From NCBI GenBank assembly GCA_020848835.1, contig JADLHJ010000044.1, forward strand, positions 1 through 64,000: DNA of 64,000 nucleotides, in the 5' to 3' direction. The notes under the pieces are model-generated. The model saw only the letters and a program-made list of their open reading frames with translations, was not told where the DNA came from and searched no databases. The position numbers and the translations under genes were made by a program. Every line of letters starts with the position of its first letter. The stretch's first letter is position 1. Shown one piece after another: positions 13,506 to 22,364 of this stretch. The stretch comes from Candidatus Hydrogenedentota bacterium. GTDB taxonomy: Bacteria > Hydrogenedentota > Hydrogenedentia > Hydrogenedentales > SLHB01.

Positions 13506-13534
13506 GTTTGGAGTTCCGCGTTTACGCGGTCTTG
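13506..13534 (+). repeat. Repeat family A, single arm
   Basis: GTTTGGAGTTCCGCGTTTAC followed by GCGGTCTTG, the clearest consensus arm of family A. It contains the internal hairpin CCGCG-TTTA-CGCGG. It lies upstream of the FAD-protein gene and downstream of the response regulator. Confidence 0.75.
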
Positions 13535-13584
13535 CTTCGCATTTGAGGGGAGGCCCGAAAGGCTTGCGATATTCTCCGAGACTT

Positions 13585-14970
13585 CTATTCGACTTCCTCT
13601 TCGCCGTCGCCCTTGCGATCGATCTCGTGCTTCTTCAAGCGATACTGCAGCGTCTTATACGTCAAGCCCAACAATTCGGAAGCGTCTTTAATCGATCCAT
13701 TGGATCGCGCAAGCGCCTGACGAATCAAATCCTGCTCCAACTCTTCCAAGACCAACCCGCCAGACGGAAGTACAAATGCGCCCTGCTCCGTAGTTGGACG
13801 TACGCGCAATTTCTCCGGCAGATCGCTCTCGCGAATCGCGTCGCCGTCCGTGAGGATGTACAACTGCTCGAGCGTATTCTCCAACTCGCGCACGTTTCCG
13901 GGCCAACGATACCGCTTCATCGCCTCAAGGGCGTCCGGCGCCACTGTAGGACAAACCTTCCCCACCCGCGCCGCGAGCTTTTCTCTGAAATGATTGATAA
14001 GCAACGGCAAGTCGTTCAGACGTTCACGCAGCGGCGGCAGGCTCACCGTCAAAACATCCAAACGAAAATACAGGTCTTCGCGAAAATTTCCCGCGTCAAC
14101 ATGCTTGCGCAGATCGCGATTCGTCGCGGCAACCACGCGCACATCCACCTTGCGCTGCGTGCTCGAACCCACCCGTTCGACAACGCCATCCTGTAACACG
14201 CGCAACAACTTCGCCTGGCTCTCCAACCGCATGTCGCCCACTTCATCGAGAAACAAGGTGCCACCGTTTGCCGATTCAAACTTTCCCGCGCGGCTCGCCT
14301 CCGCGCCCGTGAAGGCGCCCTTCTCATGACCAAACAATTCGCTCTCGACCAGCGTGTCCGGTATCGCCGCACAGTTCACCACCGCAAACGGCTTCTTCGC
14401 GCGCGGACCTGAAAAATGAATGTGCCGTGCAACAAGCTCTTTCCCCGTCCCCGACTCGCCCAGGATCAACGCCGTGCTGTTCACATTCACCGCGCGCTGC
14501 ACGATGTTGAACACGCGCTGCATCGCCGCGCTTTCGCCGATGATGTTACCCAGCGATACCGACGCAGTAACCAGCTCGCGCAGTTGCGTGTTCTCGCGCT
14601 TGAGCTGTCCACGCTCGATCGCGCGTTCGATCGTGACTAGTAATTCGTCTTTGTCGAAGGGCTTCGCGAGATAATCCGTAGCGCCCTCTTTCATCGCATT
14701 AACCGCCGTCTGCACGGTCGCATAGGCGGTCATCACGACAACTTCCAATTCAGGGCGCAGCCGCTTCGCCTGGCGCAACAACTCCAGCCCATCCACTTCC
14801 GGCATGCGCATGTCCGTCAACAACACGCTGTACGTATCGTCGCGTAGCGCTTGAAGTGCGTCCTTCGCCGACGCGGTCGCCTTCACGTCGTATCGCGACG
14901 CCTTCAGAATGTCGTGCAAGATCAATCGCTGCGTGTCGTCATCTTCCGCGATGAGAATTGCCGTCTTCAT
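13585..14970 (-). CDS. Sigma-54-dependent response regulator (NtrC family)
   Basis: A 461-aa two-component regulator with three domains: a receiver (residues 1-120; phospho-acceptor Asp53 in LLTDMRMPEVDG, acidic triad EDDD at 9-12), an AAA+ ATPase (about 140-370; Walker A GESGTGKE, the sigma-54-contacting loop GAFTGA, Walker B GTLFLDEVGDM), and a Fis-type helix-turn-helix (NGSIKDASELLGLTYKTLQYRL). It should activate sigma-54 promoters when phosphorylated by the kinase encoded just upstream. Start: the ATG at 14968-14970 overlaps the kinase stop as ATGA; a longer frame to 15033 would overlap the kinase with unrelated sequence. I found no convincing -24/-12 promoter in this window, so its targets are elsewhere. 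Confidence 0.96.
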   Translation of the reverse strand: MKTAILIAEDDDTQRLILHDILKASRYDVKATASAKDALQALRDDTYSVLLTDMRMPEVDGLELLRQAKRLRPELEVVVMTAYATVQTAVNAMKEGATDYLAKPFDKDELLVTIERAIERGQLKRENTQLRELVTASVSLGNIIGESAAMQRVFNIVQRAVNVNSTALILGESGTGKELVARHIHFSGPRAKKPFAVVNCAAIPDTLVESELFGHEKGAFTGAEASRAGKFESANGGTLFLDEVGDMRLESQAKLLRVLQDGVVERVGSSTQRKVDVRVVAATNRDLRKHVDAGNFREDLYFRLDVLTVSLPPLRERLNDLPLLINHFREKLAARVGKVCPTVAPDALEAMKRYRWPGNVRELENTLEQLYILTDGDAIRESDLPEKLRVRPTTEQGAFVLPSGGLVLEELEQDLIRQALARSNGSIKDASELLGLTYKTLQYRLKKHEIDRKGDGEEEVE

Positions 14971-16346
14971 ACGGTCGCGGTCCTGCGCAAAGGAAGCGTC
15001 ATCAACACCTGGCACCCTTCTCCCAACGTGCACGTTAACGAAATCGACCCGCCGTGCTCTTCAAAGATTCCGCGCGTGATCGACAAGCCAATTCCCGTGC
15101 CGGAAGGTTTTGTTGTGAAATAAGGATCGAACGCGCGCTCGGCCACTTCTTTTGTCAATCCCGGCCCGTTGTCGCGCACTTCTATTTGAAATGAATCTTC
15201 CGTGATCCGCGTAAACACTTTCACGCGTCCACCGCCCGCGCAGGCTTCCACTGCGTTGATCAACACGTTCAACACCGCGCGCTTTACCTGCTTCGGATCG
15301 ATTTCGATTTGTAGATTGGTCCCGCCAAGTTCGCTCGACATCGATACACTTTTTGATTCCGCATCGGCCTGCACAAGATGCACGCAGTCTGCCACCAGCG
15401 CGTCCACCTTCACGGGTTCCGGCTGTAACTCACGCTCTTTCGCCAGCGCCAAAAATCCGGACACGATGTCTTCCAACCGATCGACTTCTTTGCGAATGGT
15501 CTGTAGCTGTCGGGCGGTTCCATTCTCCGCGTTGTCTTCGTTCAGATTGTCCAGCGCGTGGCTCGACAACAGCTTGATAGCGTTCAACGGATTGCGCACG
15601 TCATGCGCGATTCCCGCCGCCAGCGATCCTAGCGCAGACAATCGCTGCGCCTGGCGCAAGTTCGCTTCGATCTGTTCCTTGTCGCGCAACGCGTACACCA
15701 TCTTGTTAAAGGTCTGCTCCAGCGCAAGCACCTCGCCGTAGCTGCGCTTGATCTCCACCGGCGCCAGATCGCCCGCGCCGATCCGCGCGCAACTCTTCGC
15801 AAGGTCCCGCATCGGTCGCAGCGATTTCACAATGAAATACACCAGTAACCCCAACGCAACGATGAATAGTCCAGTAAGCACCGCAATATATCGGTTCGTG
15901 AATGCGCGCCACACGGCCGTTCGTGGATCGATTTTAAACAAAGCGGTCAGCGCCAAAGGCTCTTCGCTCTCGCGCGACAACGCGTATTTCGCCCGAATGA
16001 GGATCTCCCCGCTTTTTGCGAATTCGAGCGTGGTCGTATTCAGTTCTTGCTCGCTTTCGTAGGTCGGCGTAACTTTCACCTGCTCATCGGGAAACTTGGC
16101 CTGCAAATCGCGCTCTGCGGATTCCGGATCTTCGGAATTTTGCTGCAGCGAAACCTGCGCGTCGCGGGCCATTTCAAACGCAAGGTTCTCGTACTCGGAC
16201 TGCACTTCTTTTAAGAAGTGCACGGTCAGCACATACACCGACCCCAACAAACACAGCACCAACACCACACACAACGCGACCACACGCGCAATCAACGAGT
16301 TCGTCCAATGGACGCGCTGGATGACAGGTTCCGTGCGCGCGGCCAT
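14967..16346 (-). CDS. Membrane sensor histidine kinase (NtrB/ZraS-like)
   Basis: A 459-aa kinase. A first membrane helix (about residues 18-43, IARVVALCVVLVLCLLGSVYVL), a periplasmic sensing region of about 110 residues, a second helix (TGLFIVALGLLVYFIV), a HAMP linker beginning SLRPM, a HisKA domain with the phospho-accepting histidine in GIAHDVRNPLNAIKLL, and an ATPase domain with DNGPGL and the G box TKPSGTGIGLSI. It should phosphorylate the NtrC-type regulator whose start codon overlaps its stop. The ATG at 16344-16346 is 2 bases after the uracil-DNA glycosylase stop, so all three genes probably share a transcript. The signal sensed is unknown. Confidence 0.95.
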   Translation of the reverse strand: MAARTEPVIQRVHWTNSLIARVVALCVVLVLCLLGSVYVLTVHFLKEVQSEYENLAFEMARDAQVSLQQNSEDPESAERDLQAKFPDEQVKVTPTYESEQELNTTTLEFAKSGEILIRAKYALSRESEEPLALTALFKIDPRTAVWRAFTNRYIAVLTGLFIVALGLLVYFIVKSLRPMRDLAKSCARIGAGDLAPVEIKRSYGEVLALEQTFNKMVYALRDKEQIEANLRQAQRLSALGSLAAGIAHDVRNPLNAIKLLSSHALDNLNEDNAENGTARQLQTIRKEVDRLEDIVSGFLALAKERELQPEPVKVDALVADCVHLVQADAESKSVSMSSELGGTNLQIEIDPKQVKRAVLNVLINAVEACAGGGRVKVFTRITEDSFQIEVRDNGPGLTKEVAERAFDPYFTTKPSGTGIGLSITRGIFEEHGGSISLTCTLGEGCQVLMTLPLRRTATV

Positions 16347-16348
16347 GA

Positions 16349-17224
16349 CTACTCCGCTGTCCCCAACTCTGCGTAAGGATTCTCTTCGCCGCTCAACGCG
16401 CGCATGACATGTTGAATGTCTTCCCACACCAGTTTCTTATCGGCGGGATTGCGCAGCAGATACGCGGGGTGATAGGTCACGCGCAGTGGAATGCCGTGAT
16501 ACTGGTGCCACTTTCCGCGCAAGCGTCCCGTCGCTTCGTCCTTACGCAACAGCGTATTCGCGGCGTGCTTGCCCAGCGCGCAGATTACTTTCGGTTTCAG
16601 CAATTCCAATTGGCGCACGAGGTACGGCTCGCACTGCTCTTTTTCGCTTGGCAGCGGATCGCGATTGTTCGGCGGACGGCACTTGAGGACATTGCAGATG
16701 TAAACATCTTCGCGCCGCAATCTCATGCCCTTCACGATGATGTCCGTCAACAACTGCCCGGCCCGGCCGACGAACGGCACGCCCTGCCGGTCTTCATCGG
16801 CCCCCGGCGCCTCACCTACAAACACCAGTTCCGCGGTTGGTAGCCCATCGCTGAACACCGTCTGCGTCCGCGTCTCGCACAGCCCGCACTTCCGGCAACC
16901 TGCAACAACCCCTCGCAATTCGTCCAATGATGAAATGCTGGATAGGACGGAGCTGTCCGCAGGCTCGAATTGAGCCGCTGCCGGACTTGTTACCAAAGGT
17001 GCCCGCACACCATCCGACGAAACGGCAGAGGTACTCGTACTGTCATCAAGCACCGACGCTTCCGCCGTGAAATAGGCGGCCATCTCCGGCGACAAAGCAA
17101 TCGTTCCCCGTTTTGCGTTGGCGGCACGCTGCACCAACTCCCGGGTCATTAAAACGATATCGGCCAATTCATTTGCACCAGTCACGACAGACCACGCTCC
17201 TGAGCACGCAATCATAGCACGCAC
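16349..17224 (-). CDS. Uracil-DNA glycosylase, family 4 (iron-sulfur type)
   Basis: A protein of up to 291 aa whose C-terminal 190 residues are a family 4 uracil-DNA glycosylase, which removes uracil from DNA as the first step of base-excision repair. Motifs: CRKCGLC and CNVLKCRPP with further cysteines for the 4Fe-4S cluster, the uracil-binding GEAPGADED, FVGRAGQLL, and the HPAYLLR loop near the end. The first 100 residues are a variable low-similarity extension, common in this family. The start is uncertain: ATG 17224 has no ribosome-binding site; a GTG at 17183-17185 has AGGAG 11 bases upstream and may be the true start. First gene of an operon with the two-component pair. Confidence 0.93.
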   Translation of the reverse strand: MRAMIACSGAWSVVTGANELADIVLMTRELVQRAANAKRGTIALSPEMAAYFTAEASVLDDSTSTSAVSSDGVRAPLVTSPAAAQFEPADSSVLSSISSLDELRGVVAGCRKCGLCETRTQTVFSDGLPTAELVFVGEAPGADEDRQGVPFVGRAGQLLTDIIVKGMRLRREDVYICNVLKCRPPNNRDPLPSEKEQCEPYLVRQLELLKPKVICALGKHAANTLLRKDEATGRLRGKWHQYHGIPLRVTYHPAYLLRNPADKKLVWEDIQHVMRALSGEENPYAELGTAE

Positions 17225-17293
17225 TTACGAGAGGCGCATGTGCGCCGCCAAACACGTCAATACAGTCGTACTGACGAACAGCAACGTAAATTA

Positions 17294-17322
17294 TTGACAA
17301 ACTTACTCGTCCTTGCTATCCT
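17294..17322 (+). promoter_or_regulatory. Sigma-70-type promoter for the TPR gene
   Basis: TTGACA (17294-17299), a 17-base spacer, then TATCCT (17317-17322). It lies 45 bases before the ATG at 17368 in the divergent gap after the glycosylase gene. Exact -35 match, two mismatches in the -10. Confidence 0.7.
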
Positions 17323-17367
17323 TCGTATTAACGTGGTGGCCCATGCCGGGCCGTGGAGGCGAGTCTC

Positions 17368-18186
17368 ATGAAGCGGTTTGTCCTGTTCGCATGCTTTGCC
17401 CTGCTGGTTCCCATGGCCGCCAACGCCGAGTTGCAGCTTTGGATTTCCTACCACTTTCAGGGCGTGGATGCGTACGAGTCCGGGAAATACCGCGACGCGC
17501 AGGCCCTCCTCACCAAGGCCCACACGGAAACCTGCGACGACTACCGCCTAGCATTCACGATGGACGCCGCCGGATTGAACCACATGGCCCTCACCGAATA
17601 CGCCGAAGCCGAAAAGTGCTTCAATGCGGCCCTCTGCCTGCGCGACGACAAGTCCTGCTGCGGCGGCGAACTGAGCCGCTTCGTGCCCGCATCGCTCAAC
17701 AACCTCGCCGACCTGCACTACATCGCCGGCAATAAAGACAAGGTGGAATGCCTCTACCGCCGCGCGCTCGACCTGAACAAACGCGACTGCTATAGCGTCG
17801 AAGTGGGCCGCAGCCTCAATGGACTCGCCCTCGTTGCTGCCGATGCAGGCAACGTCGCCGAAGCGGAAAACCTGTTGAAGCGCGCCGTGCGCGTCCACCA
17901 CATGGGTGGCCGTAGCGAACACCCTTACATGGCGACAGTGCTCACGAACCTGGGCATCCTCTACACCGAACAGGGCAAGCTCGCCGAAGCCGAAGAATCC
18001 CTCGCCAAAGCCAAACGTATCCAGGACACCGTGCTCGGTGAACACCATCCCGACGTCGCAGTCCGCCTCGCCGCGGAAGCCAACCTTTTCACAAAGCAAG
18101 GCAACGCGGGTGCCGCGAGCGTAGCGCAATCCAAGTCGGACACCATCCGCGAAGACTTCGCCGCGCTCAACGCCAAGAAGGGCTAG
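17368..18186 (+). CDS. Secreted tetratricopeptide-repeat protein
   Basis: A 272-aa protein with a clear signal peptide (MKRFVLFACFALLVPMAANA). The mature part is built from TPR helices: repeats such as GVDAYESGKYRDAQALLTKA, LNNLADLHYIAGNKDKVECLYRRAL, LNGLALVAADAGNVAEAENLLKRA and LTNLGILYTEQGKLAEAEESLAKA. These form protein-binding superhelices; the partner is unknown. A cysteine-rich patch (LCLRDDKSCCGG, near residue 95) could bind metal or form a disulfide. I start at the ATG of 17368 because GGAGG lies 8 bases upstream and the signal peptide begins there. It is a single-gene unit with its own promoter and terminator. Confidence 0.85.
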   Translation: MKRFVLFACFALLVPMAANAELQLWISYHFQGVDAYESGKYRDAQALLTKAHTETCDDYRLAFTMDAAGLNHMALTEYAEAEKCFNAALCLRDDKSCCGGELSRFVPASLNNLADLHYIAGNKDKVECLYRRALDLNKRDCYSVEVGRSLNGLALVAADAGNVAEAENLLKRAVRVHHMGGRSEHPYMATVLTNLGILYTEQGKLAEAEESLAKAKRIQDTVLGEHHPDVAVRLAAEANLFTKQGNAGAASVAQSKSDTIREDFAALNAKKG

Positions 18187-18225
18187 GCACCACCAACATC
18201 GTCGAATAGGCGCGCGAAGCGCCTT

Positions 18226-18257
18226 GGAGTGCGCCGCGACAGCGGCGCTTTTCTTTT
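18226..18257 (+). terminator. Intrinsic terminator, repeat family B copy
   Basis: GGAGT then GCGCCGC (18231-18237), loop GACA, GCGGCGC (18242-18248), followed by TTTTCTTTT (18249-18257). A strong rho-independent terminator for the TPR gene. The same GGAGTGCG...GACA...CGC design occurs at 25888-25914 on the minus strand with a different but equally paired stem, so this terminator belongs to a dispersed repeat family. Confidence 0.88.
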
Positions 18258-18333
18258 GCCGTTTGACCGTCCTTCCCGCGCGGCGCTACACTTTCCTGAT
18301 CTTTTGCCCAGACAAATTGATAAGGAAATACCG

Positions 18334-19962
18334 ATGTCGAACCTCGCGCTGAAGCCGCTGCCAAATTACAAACAATTCCCCGGCCCCGTCGTATTTGTCG
18401 TGATGGACGGCGTCGGAATCGGCAAGCGTGACGAGTCCGACGGCGTATGGCTCGCGTATACACCAGTCCTCGACGAACTCTTCCAGGAACGCCTCTACAC
18501 CCAGCTCAAAGCGCACGGCACCGCAGTCGGTATGCCTACCGACGAGGACATGGGTAATTCCGAAGTCGGCCACAACGCCCTCGGCGCGGGCCGCGTCTTC
18601 GCGCAAGGCGCTAAGCTCGTCAGCGAGGCGATCGTATCCGGTCGCTTGTATGAAGGCGCCGCGTGGAACGCCGCCGTCGCTAAAGCGAAAGCCGGCGGCA
18701 CGCTCCACTTCATCGGCCTCCTGTCCGACGGCAACGTGCACAGCCATATCAATCACTTGCTCGCGATGCTGGATCGCTGTGCGGCGGAAGGTATCGCGCG
18801 CGTTCGCCTGCACGTACTCGCGGACGGCCGCGACGTTGGCGAAAAATCCGCGCTCGGCTACCTTGAAACGCTTGAGAACAAACTCGCGGCGCTCAACGCC
18901 AAAGGCAGCGATTATAAGATCGCCTCCGGCGGCGGCCGCATGATCACCACGATGGATCGCTACAACGCGGACTGGTCGATCGTCGAACGCGGCTGGAAAG
19001 CCCACGTGCTCGGCGAGGCGCGCCAATTCCCGAGCGCGGCAGTCGCGGTGCAGACGTACTACGACGAAGACCCAACCATCACCGATCAGTATTTGGAAAG
19101 TTATGTTATCGCGGAGGACGGCAAACCGGTCGGCACCATTGAAGACGACGACGCCGTGATCTTTTTCAACTTCCGAGGCGATCGCGGCATTGAGATCACC
19201 AAGTGCTTCGAAGAAGGCGCAGCGTTCGACAAATTCGATCGCAAACGCTGCCCAAAGGTCTTCTACGCGGGCATGATGCAATACGATGGCGACGCGTTGA
19301 TCCCCAAGAACTACCTGGTCGAACCGCCCGCGATCGAGCGCACCGTCGCTGAATACATGTGCGCGCAAGGCATCACGACCTACGCGATCTCCGAAACACA
19401 AAAATACGGACACATCACCTACTTCTGGAACGGCAACAACTCCGGCTACATCGACGAGAAACTCGAAACCTACGTCGAAGTGCCGTCCGATCGTGTCACC
19501 TGCGATCAACGCCCTTGGATGAAGGCCGCGGAAATCACCGACGCCATGATCGCGGCAGTCGAAAGCGGCAAACATAAATTCATCCGCGCCAACTATCCCA
19601 ACGGCGACATGGTCGGTCACACCGGCGTACCCATTTCGATCCGCATCTCTGTTGAAGCAGTCGACCTCGCGCTGCGCCGGTTGCTGCCCGCAATCGAAAA
19701 AGCGAAGGGCATCGCCGTCATCACCGCCGACCATGGCAACGCCGACTGCATGTTCACCGAGAAAAAAGGTAAGCGCGAACCCATGGTCGCGCATACCCTC
19801 AACCCAGTCCCCTTCATCATCAAAGACTACACCGGCGCGAACGCCATCGACATACGCGATCTAAGCGCGCGCGGCCTCAGCAACGTCGCGTCAACGCTCT
19901 TAAATCTACTCGGCTACGAAAAACCCGCCGACTATGACGAAAGCCTAATCACCATCAAGTAA
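18334..19962 (+). CDS. gpmI: 2,3-bisphosphoglycerate-independent phosphoglycerate mutase
   Basis: A 542-aa metal-dependent glycolytic enzyme interconverting 3- and 2-phosphoglycerate. It has the alkaline-phosphatase-superfamily opening VVFVVMDGVGIG (metal-binding Asp), the catalytic serine in MGNSEVGHNALGAGR, the substrate segment HVLADGRDVGEKSAL, FFNFRGDRGIEITK, and the metal-binding C-terminal motifs NYPNGDMVGHTG and ITADHGNADCMF. Slightly longer than the usual 510-aa form. The ATG at 18334 has AAGGAA 6 bases upstream; an upstream in-frame extension to 18229 would run back through the terminator. Monocistronic by appearance. Confidence 0.97.
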   Translation: MSNLALKPLPNYKQFPGPVVFVVMDGVGIGKRDESDGVWLAYTPVLDELFQERLYTQLKAHGTAVGMPTDEDMGNSEVGHNALGAGRVFAQGAKLVSEAIVSGRLYEGAAWNAAVAKAKAGGTLHFIGLLSDGNVHSHINHLLAMLDRCAAEGIARVRLHVLADGRDVGEKSALGYLETLENKLAALNAKGSDYKIASGGGRMITTMDRYNADWSIVERGWKAHVLGEARQFPSAAVAVQTYYDEDPTITDQYLESYVIAEDGKPVGTIEDDDAVIFFNFRGDRGIEITKCFEEGAAFDKFDRKRCPKVFYAGMMQYDGDALIPKNYLVEPPAIERTVAEYMCAQGITTYAISETQKYGHITYFWNGNNSGYIDEKLETYVEVPSDRVTCDQRPWMKAAEITDAMIAAVESGKHKFIRANYPNGDMVGHTGVPISIRISVEAVDLALRRLLPAIEKAKGIAVITADHGNADCMFTEKKGKREPMVAHTLNPVPFIIKDYTGANAIDIRDLSARGLSNVASTLLNLLGYEKPADYDESLITIK

Positions 19963-19969
19963 CAAAACT

Positions 19970-20046
19970 AACCACGGAGACACGGAGTTCACGGAGAAAT
20001 TTCCAAGCAAGACTTAAAACTCCGTGCCCTCCGTGTCTCCGTGGTT
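19970..20046. repeat. Repeat family C, inverted pair after gpmI
   Basis: Left arm AACCACGGAGACACGGAG (from 19970) is matched by right arm CTCCGTGTCTCCGTGGTT (ending 20046), separated by about 23 unpaired bases. It lies between the convergent gpmI and lipoprotein genes. A partial copy occurs at 20528-20546 and a related TTCGTG version at 10432-10468. No T-run follows, so termination is not obvious. Confidence 0.75.
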
Positions 20047-20081
20047 GCATTCTTGGTTCACACGCTATGGCGTGTTCGCGC

Positions 20082-20516
20082 TTAACGTGCCACGTGACCT
20101 TCCACCTGCAACGACACCCGCGTCTTCCCCTCGTCCTCGCTGATCAGGACCACCATCTTCGCTGGACCCTTCACATAGACCAAGGTCTCACCGCCGTTAC
20201 CCGCTACAACTGTCGGATCATGACCCTCGCTCCAACCATTCGCAGCCAAACGCTCGCGATAAAACGCAGCCACTTTTTCTATCGAGTCAACGGTGGTTCC
20301 GTTCACCACAAGTAAAGGTCCCGAATCACTGACATAGTCCCGCGCCAGCCCCTCATAGATCGGAATGTCCGCCGGAAACTCACCGGCCTTTTCCGCAGGC
20401 TGCGCCTGTGCAGGCGCGTCCGGCTGCGCAGGTGAACCACAACCCGCAACGAGAAAAAGTCCAGCAAGCAGAGGCAGGCCAGCAAAAAAGATCCTTTGCG
20501 GAGTCGCATTCTTCAT
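20082..20516 (-). CDS. Putative lipoprotein of unknown function
   Basis: A 144-aa protein I do not recognise. It begins MKNATPQRIFFAGLPLLAGL and ends its signal with LVAGC, a lipobox whose cysteine (about residue 25) should be lipidated. A Pro/Ala/Gln-rich linker (QPDAPAQAQPAEKAGE) leads to a compact domain with FPADIPIYEGLARDY and KVAAFYRERLAANGWSE, reminiscent of small periplasmic proteins in which a PxxP-type start is followed by an alpha/beta sandwich. The chosen ATG (20514-20516) has a GGAGAG sequence upstream; extending to 20636 would translate through a repeat. Probably cotranscribed with the NHL-propeller gene upstream. Confidence 0.75.
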   Translation of the reverse strand: MKNATPQRIFFAGLPLLAGLFLVAGCGSPAQPDAPAQAQPAEKAGEFPADIPIYEGLARDYVSDSGPLLVVNGTTVDSIEKVAAFYRERLAANGWSEGHDPTVVAGNGGETLVYVKGPAKMVVLISEDEGKTRVSLQVEGHVAR

Positions 20517-20527
20517 GATGAATTTCT

Positions 20528-20546
20528 CTCCGTGTTCTCCGTGGTT
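20528..20546 (-). repeat. Partial family C repeat
   Basis: CTCCGTGTTCTCCGTGGTT on the plus strand, in the 35-base gap between the NHL-protein stop and the lipoprotein start. On the minus strand its GGAG motifs lie close enough to the lipoprotein ATG that the repeat may supply that gene's ribosome-binding site. Confidence 0.55.
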
Positions 20547-20551
20547 AACGC

Positions 20552-21586
20552 TTAATGTTTCACCAAAAACTTCTGCAACCGCTTCCCCTGAATATCGCCT
20601 AGATACACATTCCCCTTGGAATCCACCGCGATGCAATGCACCCAGTTCAGCTCGCCCGGCTTTTCTTTGCCGTCTTCGCCTTTCGGAAACGAATACAACT
20701 GCAACAACTTGCCATCCGTATTAAACTTCATGATCACCTGGTCGCGCGGCGGACAGCCCAGCGGCGCGGTTGGATACTTCTTGTCCTTCTGCTGCCACGA
20801 CATCGGCGAAGAGCCGCACACCCAAATCTCGTCCTGCGGCGTCACGCAAAATCCCCACGGCACCACGATGTTCTTCCACGAATCGATCAACTCGCCGTTC
20901 GTGTTATACACCTGCACGCGCGCGTTGTTGCGATCGGCGACATAAATGCGGTCCTTCGAGTCGATCGCGATCGCATGCGGAATACTGAACTTTCCATCCT
21001 CATTCCCCATGGATCCCCACGCTTTTACAAATGCGCCGTCCTTCGTCAAATGCACCACGCGCTGATTGCCGTAGCCATCGGAAACAAAGATGTCGCCGTT
21101 CGATGCGAACGCCATGTCCGTGGGCATGAAGAAATGTTTGTCGTCTTCCGCCGCTTCATCCGGCACGCCGAGCGTCATGATCAATTGGCCCGTCGGCGAC
21201 TGCTTGCGAATCACGTGTTGCGCATAATCGCAGGTCCACACATTCCCATCGCGATCGATCTTGATGTGGTGCGCGCCCGTGCCCCCGCCCCAACTCCGCA
21301 GCAACTTCCCCTCCGGCGAATACACCTGCACCGCCGGCGTCTCCCGCGTGTACAGGTACACGTTGTCGTCTTTATCAACCGCAACACCCGGCACCGCCGC
21401 CCACTTCACATCCTTCGGCTTCTCCGGCCACTTCGCATCCACCTCATACCACAGCGACGGATTCACCTCCGGATACACCGGGTCCGGCGGCGACTTCTTT
21501 TGCCCATACGCGGACAAACAAGAAATGGCAAGACACAGCACCACGACAAAACGCACATTGCTTCCATTCACACGCACGGTGTTCAT
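20552..21586 (-). CDS. Secreted NHL-repeat six-bladed beta-propeller protein
   Basis: A 344-aa exported protein: a signal peptide (FVVVLCLAISCLSAYG), then NHL-type blades each with the pattern hydrophobic-DxxxxxYVAD. Examples are GVAVDKDDNVYLYT, HIKIDRDGNVWTCD, DMAFASNGDIFVSDGYGNQRV, AIAIDSKDRIYVADRNNARVQVY and CIAVDSKGNVYLGD. The set GYGNQRV / RNNARVQVY resembles the propeller of peptidylglycine alpha-amidating lyase, but no enzyme activity can be claimed without the catalytic metal ligands being checked in an alignment. GGGGAG lies about 9 bases before the ATG. It follows the PIN-like gene by 24 bases on the same strand and may be cotranscribed. Confidence 0.83.
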   Translation of the reverse strand: MNTVRVNGSNVRFVVVLCLAISCLSAYGQKKSPPDPVYPEVNPSLWYEVDAKWPEKPKDVKWAAVPGVAVDKDDNVYLYTRETPAVQVYSPEGKLLRSWGGGTGAHHIKIDRDGNVWTCDYAQHVIRKQSPTGQLIMTLGVPDEAAEDDKHFFMPTDMAFASNGDIFVSDGYGNQRVVHLTKDGAFVKAWGSMGNEDGKFSIPHAIAIDSKDRIYVADRNNARVQVYNTNGELIDSWKNIVVPWGFCVTPQDEIWVCGSSPMSWQQKDKKYPTAPLGCPPRDQVIMKFNTDGKLLQLYSFPKGEDGKEKPGELNWVHCIAVDSKGNVYLGDIQGKRLQKFLVKH

Positions 21587-21610
21587 TCACATCGCTCCCC
21601 AATCTTTTTT

Positions 21611-22213
21611 CTAAACCTTTACTGGAAGGTTATACGAGACTTTCTTACCATCAATCTTTATGTGGCCGGATTTCTGAAGTGCATTCAATTTATCATCCAA
21701 TTCCTGCTCCGCTAATTCCTGCTTGAACTCCGCGAGGAGGGAGCTTCGCAGCGTTTTCAATGTGCTTGGTTTCGCTTCCTTTCGACGTATCAAGCTATTT
21801 ACTATCCTTTCGGTCCAGTTTTTTTCATCCTGCGCCTGCGAGTGACGAATCGGGCCCATGTCCGCTATGGCCGAATGGCGCTTCACGGCGACCTTCTTAC
21901 CCGTCAAATGCTGAATTAGTGGATCAAACCCCGTATCCTTAGAGATGAGATGGAAATGCGCGGCTGCATCCTGTTGCGACAGTGCGCCCAAGTAATACGC
22001 CATGGAAAAATCGAGGGCATTCCTGCCCGACTTTTCCAGCCTGATGTACTCCACACCGCTCCCAAGCGTCTGAAGGGCTGACGCCATCTCAATCGGAACT
22101 TTCGTCTGTTGCGAGCCAACGAATACCAGCACCTTGACTGCGCCACCTCGCAGGCGATCCAAGTGCTTTGGCTGCACATTCTCAAAATCGATTAAGACAT
22201 AGTGTGTTTTCAT
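21611..22213 (-). CDS. PIN/NYN-like domain protein
   Basis: A 200-aa protein beginning THYVLIDFENVQPKHLDRL. The DFENV motif is the metal-binding aspartate motif of NYN/PIN-like ribonuclease domains; NALDFSMAYYLG and HLISKDTGFDPLIQHL supply the further conserved acidic residues (LD...D and SKDxGFD). The C-terminal 80 residues form a helical, charged extension ending in a small winged-helix-like segment (KSGHIKIDGKKVSYNL) that may bind nucleic acid. The function is likely RNA cleavage or RNA-linked regulation, possibly defence given the adjacent restriction-modification cassette, but no antitoxin gene is evident. GGAAG lies just before the ATG. Confidence 0.75.
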   Translation of the reverse strand: MKTHYVLIDFENVQPKHLDRLRGGAVKVLVFVGSQQTKVPIEMASALQTLGSGVEYIRLEKSGRNALDFSMAYYLGALSQQDAAAHFHLISKDTGFDPLIQHLTGKKVAVKRHSAIADMGPIRHSQAQDEKNWTERIVNSLIRRKEAKPSTLKTLRSSLLAEFKQELAEQELDDKLNALQKSGHIKIDGKKVSYNLPVKV

Positions 22214-22364
22214 TATTTCTTCCGCAATTTTTCAAGTGCAGTTGCCCGGAACGAGTTTGACGCTTTGGGTCGCCGGATGCAGTAAACCCGCACACCTGTC
22301 CAAGGCCTCCCCATTTCGCAGCGTGTTGCATCTTCCGTCACCAGGACCTTGGAGGACGAGAACT

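Noticed and set aside
13585..16346. Sigma-54 (-24/-12) promoters that the NtrC-type regulator could activate
   Set aside because: Sites resembling TGGCAC were found, but none had the TGC element at the right spacing in front of a gene.
18286..19794. A 502-aa minus-strand frame opposite gpmI
   Set aside because: Antisense shadow of a clearly identified gene, with low-complexity composition.
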